Shown here: positions 1-8,735 of the stretch, in pieces | How the letters are laid out: each line of letters starts with the position of its first letter | Position numbering within the stretch: the first letter of the stretch is position 1 | Program-made: the position numbers and the translations under genes | Origin: Vreelandella songnenensis | Lineage (GTDB): Bacteria > Pseudomonadota > Gammaproteobacteria > Pseudomonadales > Halomonadaceae | Assembly: GCF_003002925.1 (NCBI RefSeq) | Contig: NZ_PVTK01000004.1 | Coordinates: forward strand, 186,001-250,000 | DNA: 64,000 nt | Reading direction: 5' to 3' | The notes under the pieces: generated by a model | Databases searched by the model: none | What the model was told of the DNA's origin: nothing | The model's input: only the letters and a program-made list of their open reading frames with translations

Positions 1-23
1 CCGGTCAGGATAACAAGCAGGTC

Positions 24-1550
24 ATGGGGCTGGATTTTCATAACCCCGTCTTTCCACTCTCCGCACTCGCCATTCTGCTGTTCATTCTCTATGCGCTGGT
101 CTACCCGGATGCGGCCAATACGCAGCTGGGCCTGGCCAAGAACTGGTCGATCGAGCACTTCGACTGGCTGTTCATGATCGCCGGCAATATCTTCGTGGTG
201 TTCTGCCTGGCGCTGATCTGCCTGCCGGTCGGGCGGATACGCCTGGGTGGAAGCACGGCCAGGCCCGAGTACTCGCGCACCTCCTGGTTTGCCATGCTGT
301 TTGCCGCCGGTATGGGCATCGGGCTGATGTTCTGGAGCGTGGCGGAGCCAGTGGCCTACTACACCGACTGGTACGGCACGCCCCTGAACACGCCCGCCAA
401 TACGCCGGAAGGCGCGAGCGCGGCGATGGGCGCGACCATGTTCCACTGGGGGCTGCACCCCTGGGCGATCTACGCCGTGGTCGGGCTGTCGCTGGCGTTT
501 TTTGCCTATAACCGGGGGCTGCCGCTGACGCTACGCTCGGCGTTCTACCCGATTCTGGGCGAGCGTACCCGCGGCTGGGCGGGGCACATCATCGATATTC
601 TCGCGGTGCTGGCGACCATCTTCGGCTTGGCGACGTCGCTTGGCTTCGGCGCCACCCAGGCGGCCAGCGGCATGGCGTACCTGTTCGGCACGCCCAATAC
701 CATCGGCACGCAGCTCGCCATCATCGTGGTGGTCACGGTGATCGCGCTGATTTCGGTCTGGCGCGGGCTCGATGGCGGGGTGAAGCTTTTCTCGAACATC
801 AACATGGTAATCGCCGCCATCCTTTTGATCTTCGTGATCGCCGCCGGCCCGACGCTTGCGATCCTGACGGGCATCGGCACCACGGCGGTCGACTACGCCA
901 GCCACCTGCTGCCGCTGTCGAACTGGGTCGGCCGCGATGACGACACCTGGTATCACGGCTGGACCATCTTCTACTGGGCGTGGTGGATCTCCTGGTCGCC
1001 CTTCGTGGGCATGTTCATTGCCCGCGTATCCCGGGGGCGCACGGTGCGCGAGTTCCTGATCGCGGTGCTGCTGGTGCCCACTCTGGTCACCCTGGTATGG
1101 ATGAGCGCGTTTGGCGGCACGGCGCTGTTCCAGGCGGAAAACGGCGTGGGAGAGCTTGCCAACGGCATTTCTGATGTTTCGCTTGCCATGTTCCACATGC
1201 TCGAACAGCTGCCCTTGACCGGTATCACCTCGACGCTTGCCATCGTGCTGGTGCTGGTATTCTTCATTACCTCCTCGGACTCCGGGTCGCTGGTAATCGA
1301 CAGCATTACCGCCGGCGGCAAGACCGACGCGCCCAAGGGCCAGCGGGTGTTCTGGGCGGCGCTTGAAGGGGTGATTGCCGGTGTACTGCTTTACGGCGGG
1401 GGCAGTACCGCGTTAAGCGCCTTGCAGGCCGGAGCTGTGGCCACGGGGCTGCCCTTCACGCTGGTGCTGCTGCTGATGTGCTTCAGCCTTTACAAGGGGC
1501 TTCACCGGGAGTGGCGCGAACAAAACGCGCTGCCCAGAATGGCCCGATAA
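24..1550 (+). CDS. BCCT family betaine/carnitine/choline-type transporter
   Basis: Inner-membrane secondary transporter of the betaine-choline-carnitine family, importing a quaternary-ammonium osmolyte or carbon source with sodium or protons. The 508-residue protein is almost entirely membrane helices. It shows the family glycine-rich segment GMGIGLMFWSVAEP (about residues 97-110) and the tryptophan-rich signature WTIFYWAWWISWSPF (about 313-327), the region that lines the substrate site in characterised members. The exact substrate cannot be read from the sequence. The nearby dimethylglycine catabolism cluster makes a betaine-related substrate plausible (inference). The frame stays open to base 3 of the window and no well-spaced ribosome site precedes the ATG at 24, so the true start may lie outside the window. 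A terminator follows at 1572. Confidence 0.88.
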   Translation: MGLDFHNPVFPLSALAILLFILYALVYPDAANTQLGLAKNWSIEHFDWLFMIAGNIFVVFCLALICLPVGRIRLGGSTARPEYSRTSWFAMLFAAGMGIGLMFWSVAEPVAYYTDWYGTPLNTPANTPEGASAAMGATMFHWGLHPWAIYAVVGLSLAFFAYNRGLPLTLRSAFYPILGERTRGWAGHIIDILAVLATIFGLATSLGFGATQAASGMAYLFGTPNTIGTQLAIIVVVTVIALISVWRGLDGGVKLFSNINMVIAAILLIFVIAAGPTLAILTGIGTTAVDYASHLLPLSNWVGRDDDTWYHGWTIFYWAWWISWSPFVGMFIARVSRGRTVREFLIAVLLVPTLVTLVWMSAFGGTALFQAENGVGELANGISDVSLAMFHMLEQLPLTGITSTLAIVLVLVFFITSSDSGSLVIDSITAGGKTDAPKGQRVFWAALEGVIAGVLLYGGGSTALSALQAGAVATGLPFTLVLLLMCFSLYKGLHREWREQNALPRMAR

Positions 1551-1571
1551 ACCAGGCTTGGGGATTCAAGG

Positions 1572-1598
1572 AGGGCGCCACTGAAGGGCGCCCTTTTG
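1572..1598 (+). terminator. Rho-independent terminator after the BCCT gene
   Basis: An 8-bp perfect stem, AGGGCGCC (1572-1579) pairing with GGCGCCCT (1587-1594), closes a 7-base loop and is followed by TTTT. It lies 22 bases after the transporter stop codon and separates it from the SSS gene. Confidence 0.8.
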
Positions 1599-1741
1599 AG
1601 TTTATGGATGCCGTGTCGTAATTTCCGCCATTTCTGGCGCTAACAGCAATGAGTGTACTGTTAAAGCGCTGCACGATACCTACATACGATGGCTATACAC
1701 CATCATGGCTACATAACATCAATAACTTCACGGCTATTTCA

Positions 1742-3493
1742 ATGATTTACACCATCGCAATACTGCTGAGCCTGATTGGCTACTTCGTTATCGGGCATCT
1801 GGCCGGGCGGCGCGTCAAGGGGCTGGACGACTATCTGGTGGCCGGGCGCAATGCGCCCACCTTCTTCATTCTGGGCACGCTGGTAGCGAGTTACCTGAGC
1901 ACCAGCGCCTTTCTCGGCGAAACCGGCTTTGCCTATCAGGGGTATCCATTCGTGATGCTGATTTTTGCTGCGGTCAGCACCTCGGGCTGTCTGCTGGGGG
2001 CGCTGGTGTTCGGGCGCTACCTGCGCCGCAGCGGGGCGCGCACCGTGCCGGAATTCTTTGGCAAGCGCTTTGCCTCGCGCCGGGTACAGATGATCGCCGG
2101 GCTGACCACCATCATCGGCCTGGGCGCGTATCTTCTGGGCGTGATGCAGGGGGCCGGCATCATGTTCTCCGAGCTGACCGGCATGCCCTACTGGGTGGGT
2201 CTGGTGCTGGTATGGGCGACTTACACCGGCTTCATCCTTTACTCGGGGTCGCCCGGCGTCATGCTTACCGACACCATCATGTTCGTGATCTTCTCGCTGG
2301 CGGCCCTCGGGGGTTCGCTCTACGTGATTCAGGATCTCGGCGGCTGGAGCGGGGTCGTGGAAGGGCTTCTGACCCAGACCGACAAACCCGGCATCGCGCT
2401 GTGGCACGGCGTGCTGGAAGGCCCCGAGGCGAGCTTCTCTTCGCCGGGTGAAGCGCTGACCTGGGGGCTGACGCTTGGCTTGGTGTGGGCAGCGGTGCTG
2501 GCCGCCAGCCCCTGGCAGTCAAGCCGCTACCTGATGGCGCGCAACGAGCACGTGGTGATGCGCTCGGCCATGCTGACCGCCGTGGCGCTGGCGATCTTCT
2601 ATGCGCTGATGATGATGACCGGCGCGGCGATCAACCTATACGATGCGGGGCTCGACCCGGAGCGCTCGATGATCTGGGTGGCGCTCAACGTGCTGCCGAC
2701 CTGGCTTGGCGTGGTGATTCTGACCGGCGTCTTCGCCGCCGGGCTATCGTCGTGTTCGACGTTTCTGTCGATCATCGGCTTCAGCCTTTCCAACGACATC
2801 CTGGCCGCCTCGAAAGATGACGCTTCGGCGATGCGCAAGAGCCGGCTGGCGGTGCTGGGCGCGGGCCTGGTAGCGCTGCTGCTGGCGCTCTTCCAGCCGC
2901 CGGCGGTGATGTCGGTGGTATGGTTTGCAGCCACGCTGTTTGCCTCCTCCTGGGGCCCGGTGGCGCTGATGAGCATCTGGAGCCGCCGCATTACCGCGGC
3001 GGGTGCAGGCTGGGGGCTGGCGGTAGGTTTTGCCGGCAACGTCGCCATTTCGCTGATGATTCAAGCCGAGTGGCTGAGCCTGCCGGTCTACCTGCACCCG
3101 GTGCTGCTGAGCACGCTGATGGCGCTGGTCGCGATTGTGCTGGCCTCCCGCGTCACCCGCGTGACCCAAGCCGAGCAGGCGTACCGGGCGTTTCTGCATA
3201 CCTTCGATGCCGAGGCGGTGGCCGGCTGGGTAACGGGCACGCGTCTGATCGCGTTTTGCACCATGCTCTCCGGTGTGGCCATCGGGGTATTCCTGTGGCG
3301 TCAGTACGCAGTCACGCTTGATGGGTTGGCCGCGCAGTTCAGCGTGGCCGCCGGGGCAGTGCAGGGCGGTTACGTCTTGGCCATTGGTTGTGGCTGCATG
3401 CTGTTGATGGCTGGGGCGGTGGGGTTCTGGGTGGCCCGCCCCGGCCAGCAAAAGGCTTCCACTGCGCGGATGACCGTGTCGCATAGCCGATAA
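1742..3493 (+). CDS. Sodium:solute symporter (SSS family)
   Basis: Sodium-coupled solute symporter of the inner membrane, 583 residues from this start, with about 13 predicted helices. The N-terminal pattern GRRVKGLDDYLVAGR followed by SYLSTSAFLGETGF is typical of the SSS family. The start at 1742 (MIYTIAIL...) is chosen because it places the first helix at the N terminus as in relatives. An upstream in-frame ATG at 1649 would add 31 residues of non-conserved sequence; neither start has a strong ribosome site. The substrate is unknown; proline, betaine, pantothenate or organic acids are all known for the family. It stands alone between two terminators. Its proximity to the BCCT gene is suggestive only. 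Confidence 0.85.
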   Translation: MIYTIAILLSLIGYFVIGHLAGRRVKGLDDYLVAGRNAPTFFILGTLVASYLSTSAFLGETGFAYQGYPFVMLIFAAVSTSGCLLGALVFGRYLRRSGARTVPEFFGKRFASRRVQMIAGLTTIIGLGAYLLGVMQGAGIMFSELTGMPYWVGLVLVWATYTGFILYSGSPGVMLTDTIMFVIFSLAALGGSLYVIQDLGGWSGVVEGLLTQTDKPGIALWHGVLEGPEASFSSPGEALTWGLTLGLVWAAVLAASPWQSSRYLMARNEHVVMRSAMLTAVALAIFYALMMMTGAAINLYDAGLDPERSMIWVALNVLPTWLGVVILTGVFAAGLSSCSTFLSIIGFSLSNDILAASKDDASAMRKSRLAVLGAGLVALLLALFQPPAVMSVVWFAATLFASSWGPVALMSIWSRRITAAGAGWGLAVGFAGNVAISLMIQAEWLSLPVYLHPVLLSTLMALVAIVLASRVTRVTQAEQAYRAFLHTFDAEAVAGWVTGTRLIAFCTMLSGVAIGVFLWRQYAVTLDGLAAQFSVAAGAVQGGYVLAIGCGCMLLMAGAVGFWVARPGQQKASTARMTVSHSR

Positions 3494-3535
3494 CTCGATG
3501 CACTGGCAGTGAGCCTTTGCTCAGCTGCTACGCTT

Positions 3536-3570
3536 AACCGCTCGCCTTCGGCGGGCGGTTATGTTTTCTG
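3536..3570 (+). terminator. Rho-independent terminator after the SSS symporter
   Basis: A hairpin AACCGCTCGCC / GGCGGGCGGTT (3536-3560) has 11 pairs, one of them a G-T wobble, and a 3-base loop. It is followed by ATGTTTTCTG. It lies between the symporter stop and the ribosome site of the EamA gene. Confidence 0.75.
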
Positions 3571-3595
3571 CCAACCTCAACCGGGAGTCAACCGC

Positions 3596-4483
3596 ATGGT
3601 GTTGAGTGCTTACCAGCGTGGCCTGCTGATGGTGGTGCTGGGCGTGGTGTTTCTGAGCTTCGACGGGCTGCTGATTCGTCTGGCGGACACGGATGGATTT
3701 ACCGTCGTGTTCTGGCGCGGTTTTCTGATGTTCAGCGTGCTGGGGATTTTGTGCCTGGTGGGCAATCGGCTGGCGTCACTGCGCGTTCATCCTTGCGCGT
3801 CGCTGGCCTCGGCGATTCTGCTGGGGCTGATTTCGGCGCTGTTCGTGCTGGCGGTGATGAACGCCAGTGTGGCCAACGTGGTGGTGATTCTGAGCACCGC
3901 GCCTTTGTTCGCCGCGCTGTTTTCGCGGATATTTCTGGGCGAGCGTGTCGCGCTGCGCACCCTGGTGGCGATTGCACTTTGCATGCTGGGCATGGGCCTG
4001 GTCTTTCTGGGCGAGGGCGCTGCGGGGATGCTCGTGGGCAACCTGTATGCGCTGGCCGCGGCGCTGGCGATCGGCGGCAACCTGACGGTGCTGCGCCGCT
4101 ATCCGAATATCGACCGCATTGCGGTGCTTGCCGGGGGCGGGCTATTGTCAGCGGCCATTGCGCTCCCGCTGGCTTCACCCTTTGCGCTGGACGCCCCGCG
4201 TTACGGGGTGCTGGCCGTGATGGGGCTTGTCCAGATGCCGCTGGCAACCGTGCTGATCAACAGCGCCACGCGCTATCTGCCTTCGACGGAAGTGGCGCTT
4301 TTCTATCTGGTGGAAACCGCGCTGGGCACGCTCTGGGTGTGGTGGTGGCTGGGCGAGGAGCCGACCGCCTCGACCCTGGCGGGCGGGGCGGTGGTCATCA
4401 CCGTGCTGGTGGTGCACGCGGGGATCGGCCTGCACCGGGAAAGACAGCGTCTGCGGCTCTATCCGGGGATTATAGGAAAATAG
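3596..4483 (+). CDS. EamA/DMT-superfamily transporter
   Basis: Drug/metabolite-transporter superfamily permease, probably an exporter or importer of a small metabolite across the inner membrane. The 295-residue protein has the expected ten-helix, two-EamA-repeat build. The second repeat contains the typical LINSATRYLPSTEVALFYLVE-type segment, with the conserved glutamates near the end of that repeat. The start at 3596 is preferred because GGGAG (3583-3587) sits 8 bases upstream; the longer reading from 3509 would run through the preceding terminator. Substrate unknown. It converges on the minus-strand etfB operon, with a shared hairpin in the 60-base gap. Confidence 0.85.
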   Translation: MVLSAYQRGLLMVVLGVVFLSFDGLLIRLADTDGFTVVFWRGFLMFSVLGILCLVGNRLASLRVHPCASLASAILLGLISALFVLAVMNASVANVVVILSTAPLFAALFSRIFLGERVALRTLVAIALCMLGMGLVFLGEGAAGMLVGNLYALAAALAIGGNLTVLRRYPNIDRIAVLAGGGLLSAAIALPLASPFALDAPRYGVLAVMGLVQMPLATVLINSATRYLPSTEVALFYLVETALGTLWVWWWLGEEPTASTLAGGAVVITVLVVHAGIGLHRERQRLRLYPGIIGK

Positions 4484-4484
4484 T

Positions 4485-4511
4485 AAAAGAAGGCCCGCCG
4501 GTCAGGCGGGC
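4485..4511 (-). terminator. Terminator of the dgc-etf operon
   Basis: The stem GCCCGCC (4493-4499) / GGCGGGC (4505-4511) has a 5-base loop. Read on the minus strand it is followed by the T-rich run CTTCTTTTACTA. It therefore ends transcripts coming from etfB, 32 bases after its stop. Confidence 0.7.
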
Positions 4512-4543
4512 TGAAAAGCAACATCACCAGACGTAATTCGTAC

Positions 4544-5365
4544 CTAACGCAGTACCCCCTCCTCCTTGAGCAGCTTGAAGATCGCCTCGGCACCCTGTTC
4601 CGGGGTGACGTCAGAAAGCGTCTGTCCACCGCCGCCGTCGGCCTTGGCAGCGGCGGCCTTGAAGCGGTCGCGCGCCGAGGAGGACTTGACGATCTTGAGG
4701 CGCTTGGGCCGTTTGCGCGCCGGCTGAACCTGCCACGCCGCGAGCGCTTCGTCGACTTCGCTTGTTGCATCCAGGGGTTCAAGCGCACCCCGTTTGGCCG
4801 GGCCGAAGGCGCTCTGGCGCGCGGCGGGGGCACTGGTGTCCACGGTAGCAATTGCCGGCAGGCGAATGCGCAGGCGCCGGCGCTTGCCCCGGGGCAGGGC
4901 CTGCAGCACCGTGGCCATGCCCTGTTCGACTTTCTCGACCGCTGCAAGGCCGGTAATGATTGGCCAGCCCAGCGCTTCGGCCAGCAGGTAAGGCAGTACG
5001 CCAGAGGCTTCATGGGTTTCCGCCCGCGTGCCGGTAAGCACCAGCTGCGGGGCGCCTTCACGCAGTGCGTCCGCCAGCGCCGGCACCACGTCGGCCTGGG
5101 GGCGCTGCTGGATCAGGTTGACGCTATCGATACCCATGCCCAGATAGCCGCGCAGGGCCTCTTCGTGCTCGCGCTCGTGTTGGCCGGCGTGCAGCAGGCT
5201 GACCGAGGCGCCTTCCAGGGTCAGGGCCATTTCCACCGCGCGGGCGTCCTGGTCGGCGCGGCGCGTGCGTGCGGTCAGCGGGTGGCGGCCGATGGAGACC
5301 AGCACGGCCACGTTCAGGCCGTCAGGCGTTGCTGACTTGGCACGGTTACTCACATCATGCGGCAT
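4544..5365 (-). CDS. etfB: Electron transfer flavoprotein, beta subunit (betaine cluster type)
   Basis: Beta subunit of a dedicated electron transfer flavoprotein that, with EtfA, takes electrons from dimethylglycine demethylase to the respiratory chain. The 273-residue protein carries the ETF-beta nucleotide-binding fold: NVAVLVSIGRHPLT near residues 20-33, and LVLTGTRAETHEASGVLPYLLAEALGWP near the middle, matching the family. The extended, basic C-terminal tail (about residues 215-250) is not typical of housekeeping EtfB. The start at 5365 is supported by AGGAGA about 6 bases upstream; a longer in-frame start at 5386 is less likely. It overlaps etfA by 11 bases, implying translational coupling. 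Gene order matches the Pseudomonas dgc cluster (known); a partnership with DgcAB is inferred. Confidence 0.82.
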   Translation of the reverse strand: MPHDVSNRAKSATPDGLNVAVLVSIGRHPLTARTRRADQDARAVEMALTLEGASVSLLHAGQHEREHEEALRGYLGMGIDSVNLIQQRPQADVVPALADALREGAPQLVLTGTRAETHEASGVLPYLLAEALGWPIITGLAAVEKVEQGMATVLQALPRGKRRRLRIRLPAIATVDTSAPAARQSAFGPAKRGALEPLDATSEVDEALAAWQVQPARKRPKRLKIVKSSSARDRFKAAAAKADGGGGQTLSDVTPEQGAEAIFKLLKEEGVLR

Positions 5366-6635
5366 CACGGTTCTCCTGCTGCTCAAAGCGGTACTGCTCG
5401 ACGCGTTTCACCAGTGCGGCAAGCACCGCGCTGGCATCGCCGATCACGGCCAGATCGGCGCGCTTGACCATGTCGCAGCCCTCATCGAGGTTGATGGCCA
5501 CGACCTTGTCGCAGCTCTGAATGCCTTGAAGGTGCTGGATGGCGCCGGAGATGCCCACTGCCACGTAGACGCGGGCGGAGACCCAGGTGCCGGTGGCGCC
5601 CACCTGGCGGTCGCGGGGCATGTAGCCGTCGTCCACCGCCACGCGAGAAGCCCCCTTGGTGGCGCCGAGCACCTCGGCGGCGTGGTGGTAGCTGTCCCAC
5701 TCTTTCACACCGTTGCCAGCGGAAAGAATGAATTCGGCTTCGGCAAGCGCAACGCTGGCCGGATCCACCGCGACTTCGCCCAGGTCTTCGATACGCCCGA
5801 GTATATCGGGCAGCCCTTGGGCAAGCGTGACGGGATCACAGGCGTGGCGGGTTTCGCTCACCGGGTCGGCGCATTCGGCCAGCGCCAGCACCACGCGGGG
5901 CAGAGCGCGAGTGATATCGTCGCGGCCAGCGGCGCCGCGGGCGGTACAGCGCCAGCCGGTGGGGCTGTCGCTTGCGGTTTCCACCTGCCAGACCTGCGCC
6001 GCCGGGCGCTCGCCAAGCCGTGCGGCCAGGCGCCGGCCCAGCTCGCCGCCGCCGAGGTTGGAATCGGGCAGCAGCCAGTAGCGCGGCGCGATTTCACGCT
6101 CCACGCCCTGCAGCGTGGCCACCTTGAGCTCCGGCAGGTAGCCCGAGAAGCGCTCGCCTTCCACATGCAGCAGCCGGTCGATCCCCGCCTCATCGAAGGC
6201 GGTTTCCTTGTGCTCGCCGAACACCACGGCGAGTACCGCGCCGGGCTGGCTCGGGTCGGCATCGGCCAGTTGACGGGCCAGGCCCAGCAGGTCGCGGTCG
6301 TGGGCTGACAGGCGCCCGCCGACCATGTCCGGTACCACCGCGACCATGAAGTCCGGGGTGTCGATGGTGATACGCTGGCGTGCATCCTTGGTTTCAGCGC
6401 TGCGCCCCGGGGCCTGGGCGGCCTGCTGGGCACCGCTTCTGTCGATACGGCGAATGCCGTTGGGGCCGGTAAAGCCGACCGCGTGAGGGTTCTTGCGCAT
6501 CACGCCGTGGGGGCCCATCCACTCGCTGGTCTGGGCACCGCCGCCGAGTTCGGCCAGCATGTCCTGATGCTGCGGGTGCAGGCGGTTACGAATGATCCAC
6601 TCCCTGCGCGGATCGCGGCGAATCAGATCACTCAT
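5355..6635 (-). CDS. etfA: Electron transfer flavoprotein, alpha subunit (betaine cluster type)
   Basis: FAD-binding alpha subunit that pairs with EtfB. The C-terminal half has the ETF-alpha FAD signature: KEWDSYHHAAEVLGATKGA, then GATGTWVSARVYVAVGISGAIQHLQG and VVAINLDEGCDMVKRADLAVIGD (about residues 280-405 of 426). The N-terminal 80 residues (DPRREWIIRNRLHPQHQ...) are an extra segment not found in housekeeping EtfA. The start at 6635 has the strong ribosome site GGAGGT, and its ATG overlaps the dgcB stop as ATGA. The upstream in-frame extension to 6803 is rejected because it lies inside dgcB. It probably receives electrons from the DgcAB complex (inference from operon position). Confidence 0.87.
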   Translation of the reverse strand: MSDLIRRDPRREWIIRNRLHPQHQDMLAELGGGAQTSEWMGPHGVMRKNPHAVGFTGPNGIRRIDRSGAQQAAQAPGRSAETKDARQRITIDTPDFMVAVVPDMVGGRLSAHDRDLLGLARQLADADPSQPGAVLAVVFGEHKETAFDEAGIDRLLHVEGERFSGYLPELKVATLQGVEREIAPRYWLLPDSNLGGGELGRRLAARLGERPAAQVWQVETASDSPTGWRCTARGAAGRDDITRALPRVVLALAECADPVSETRHACDPVTLAQGLPDILGRIEDLGEVAVDPASVALAEAEFILSAGNGVKEWDSYHHAAEVLGATKGASRVAVDDGYMPRDRQVGATGTWVSARVYVAVGISGAIQHLQGIQSCDKVVAINLDEGCDMVKRADLAVIGDASAVLAALVKRVEQYRFEQQENRDAA

Positions 6636-8653
6636 GGCGTTACCTCCAGGGCGGGGCGCGGCGTTGCCGGCGCTTCCTGACGTTGGGGTGACTTTTCGGC
6701 GGCCGTTTCGATGATCAGCGCATCGGCCACCAGCTCGGCGATATCCTTGATCGCGGCGCGGGGCTCCACCACGCCTTCGAGCATGGCGGTACACTGCGGG
6801 CAACCTACCGCCACGAGATCCGCGCCGGTTTCACGTACGTCTTCCATGCGCATGTCGGGAATTCGCTGCTTGCCGGGGATATCGGTGATCGGCGCGCCGC
6901 CACCGCCGCCGCAACAGCGCGAGCGATAGCCGGAGCGAGCCATCTCCTTGACCTCGATGCCGAGCGCCCGGAGCACATCCCTCGGGGCCTCGTACTCGCC
7001 GTTGTAACGGCCGAGATAGCAAGGGTCGTGATAGGTCACGCTGCCGCCTTTCCAGGCCTTGAAGGTGAGCCTGCCCGCGACCACCAGCTCGTTGATGTAG
7101 GTGCTGTGATGCTGCACATGATAATCAGCGGGCGTCTGTGGCGTTCCAAGCTCCCCGTACTCGTTTTTCAGCACGTGGAAGCTGTGCGGGTCGCAGGTGA
7201 CGATGCGCGAGAAACGGTACCGGGAAAGTGTCTGGATATTGCGTCGGGCCAGGCTCTGGAAGGTGGCTTCATCGCCCAGGCGTCGCGCCACGTCGCCGCT
7301 GTCGCGCTCCTCGGTGCCGAGTACCGCAAAGTCCACCTGGGCGGCGCGCAGCACGCTGATAAAGGCGCGCAGGGTGCGCTGGTTGCGCATGTCGAACACG
7401 CCGTCGCCCAGCCATAAAAGCACCTCGGCCTCTTTCTTGTCCGACATCAACGGCAGGTTCAAATCCGCCGCCCAGTGCAGGCGTGAATCCGGATCAAAGC
7501 CGCCGGGGTTGTCCGTGGCAATCAGGTTGTCCAGCACCTCAGCACCCTTGTTGGGCGTGTTGCCGTGCTCAAGCGTCAGGAAGCGGCGCATGTCGACGAT
7601 GGCATCGACGTGTTCGATCATCATCGGACACTCTTCCACGCAGGCGCGGCACGTCGTGCAGGACCAGAGCGTTTCGGCATCCACCAGCGTGGTGCCTTCG
7701 CGGGCAACGATTGGCCCGTGCGGGTCGCCTTTATGCTCGCCCACCGGCTTGCCGGGGTAGGGGGAGCCTGCGTAGTGGGCATCGCTGCCGCCAGCCATGC
7801 CGACCACCATGTCCTGAATCAGCTTTTTCGGGTTGAGCGGCTGGCCGGCGGCAAACGCCGGGCACATGGCTTCGCAGCGCCCGCACTGGACGCAGGCGTC
7901 GAACCCCAGCAGCTGGTTCCAGGTGAAGTCGGCGGGCTTTTCCACGCCGAGCTTGGCGCTTTCATCGTCGAGTTTCAGTGCTTTCAGGCCGGTGGAGCGG
8001 TGCTCCCCGCCCGTGGCGTCGGAAAAGCGCTCCGGGCGGCGGTGAAAGGCCAGATGCAGCGCACCTGCAAAGGCGTGCTTCATCGGCCCGCCCCAGGTCA
8101 TGCCGAAGAACATCTCCCCCAGCCCCCAGACGATGACCGCGGCAAGCACCAAGGCCGCGAACCAGCCCACGCCGCTCTGAAAAACGCCCTCCGGTAGAAT
8201 ACCGGCGGTCGGCAGGGTGACCACGAACATGCCGATCGAGAACGCCATCAGGCTCTTGGGCAGGCGCATCCACGGGCCCTTGGAGAGCCGTGAAGGGGGC
8301 GGGCTGCGCCGTTTGGCGACCAGCAGGCTGCCGATGAACATGCTGGTGGTGGCGGCCAGCAGTACCCAGGCAAGAATGGCGCTGTCCAGGCCAAGGCCGT
8401 GAACCACGATGGCAAGCAACGCGGCCAGCACGAAGCCGCCGGCGGTGGCCACGTGGGTATGGGAGATGTACTTGTCCCGCTCGACGACGTGGTGCAGATC
8501 CACCAGGTAGCGCCGGGGAACCTGCATCAACCCTTTGATCACGGGAACGGAAGAGGGGCGCCCCTGACGCCACAGGCGCACCCGGCGCACGGCCCCGATG
8601 GCGGCAAGCGCAAGCGCAGAAAACAGCAATATCGGCAGAAGGGTATCGAGCAT
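6632..8653 (-). CDS. dgcB: Dimethylglycine demethylase subunit DgcB (membrane iron-sulfur protein)
   Basis: Partner of DgcA in oxidative demethylation of dimethylglycine to sarcosine. Of 673 residues, the N-terminal 185 or so contain several membrane helices. Two ferredoxin-type Cys clusters follow (C254, C257, C260, C264 and C332, C335, C338, C342), each able to hold a [4Fe-4S] centre. The C-terminal half is a CCG/heterodisulfide-reductase-like domain, with DPCYLGRYN and a Cys-Cys-Gly-rich turn in RSRCCGGGGGAP. The start at 8653 follows a GAGGAGAG ribosome site. It lies between dgcA and etfA, overlapping etfA by 4 bases. An 82-base gap with a terminator-like hairpin separates it from dgcA. 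Function is by homology to Pseudomonas DgcB; the electron route to EtfAB is inferred. Confidence 0.87.
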   Translation of the reverse strand: MLDTLLPILLFSALALAAIGAVRRVRLWRQGRPSSVPVIKGLMQVPRRYLVDLHHVVERDKYISHTHVATAGGFVLAALLAIVVHGLGLDSAILAWVLLAATTSMFIGSLLVAKRRSPPPSRLSKGPWMRLPKSLMAFSIGMFVVTLPTAGILPEGVFQSGVGWFAALVLAAVIVWGLGEMFFGMTWGGPMKHAFAGALHLAFHRRPERFSDATGGEHRSTGLKALKLDDESAKLGVEKPADFTWNQLLGFDACVQCGRCEAMCPAFAAGQPLNPKKLIQDMVVGMAGGSDAHYAGSPYPGKPVGEHKGDPHGPIVAREGTTLVDAETLWSCTTCRACVEECPMMIEHVDAIVDMRRFLTLEHGNTPNKGAEVLDNLIATDNPGGFDPDSRLHWAADLNLPLMSDKKEAEVLLWLGDGVFDMRNQRTLRAFISVLRAAQVDFAVLGTEERDSGDVARRLGDEATFQSLARRNIQTLSRYRFSRIVTCDPHSFHVLKNEYGELGTPQTPADYHVQHHSTYINELVVAGRLTFKAWKGGSVTYHDPCYLGRYNGEYEAPRDVLRALGIEVKEMARSGYRSRCCGGGGGAPITDIPGKQRIPDMRMEDVRETGADLVAVGCPQCTAMLEGVVEPRAAIKDIAELVADALIIETAAEKSPQRQEAPATPRPALEVTP

Positions 8654-8687
8654 GGCGTCTCTCCTCTCAGAGACACCGTAAGTACAA

Positions 8688-8717
8688 AACGTCATGAGCC
8701 GGGAGGCCCATGACGTT
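8688..8717 (-). terminator. Intercistronic terminator-like hairpin between dgcA and dgcB
   Basis: AACGTCATG (8688-8696) pairs with CATGACGTT (8709-8717). The inner bases GCC/GGC extend the stem past one mismatch, leaving a small loop. On the minus strand it is followed by TTGTACTT, a weak T-rich tail. It sits 19 bases after the dgcA stop and inside an otherwise continuous operon, so it could act as a partial terminator or an mRNA-stabilising element. Confidence 0.55.
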
Positions 8718-8735
8718 CAGCTTACAGCGTTATTG

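Noticed and set aside
5265..6308. 347-residue plus-strand frame over etfB/etfA
   Set aside because: Shadow of the etfAB genes, with no recognisable motif.
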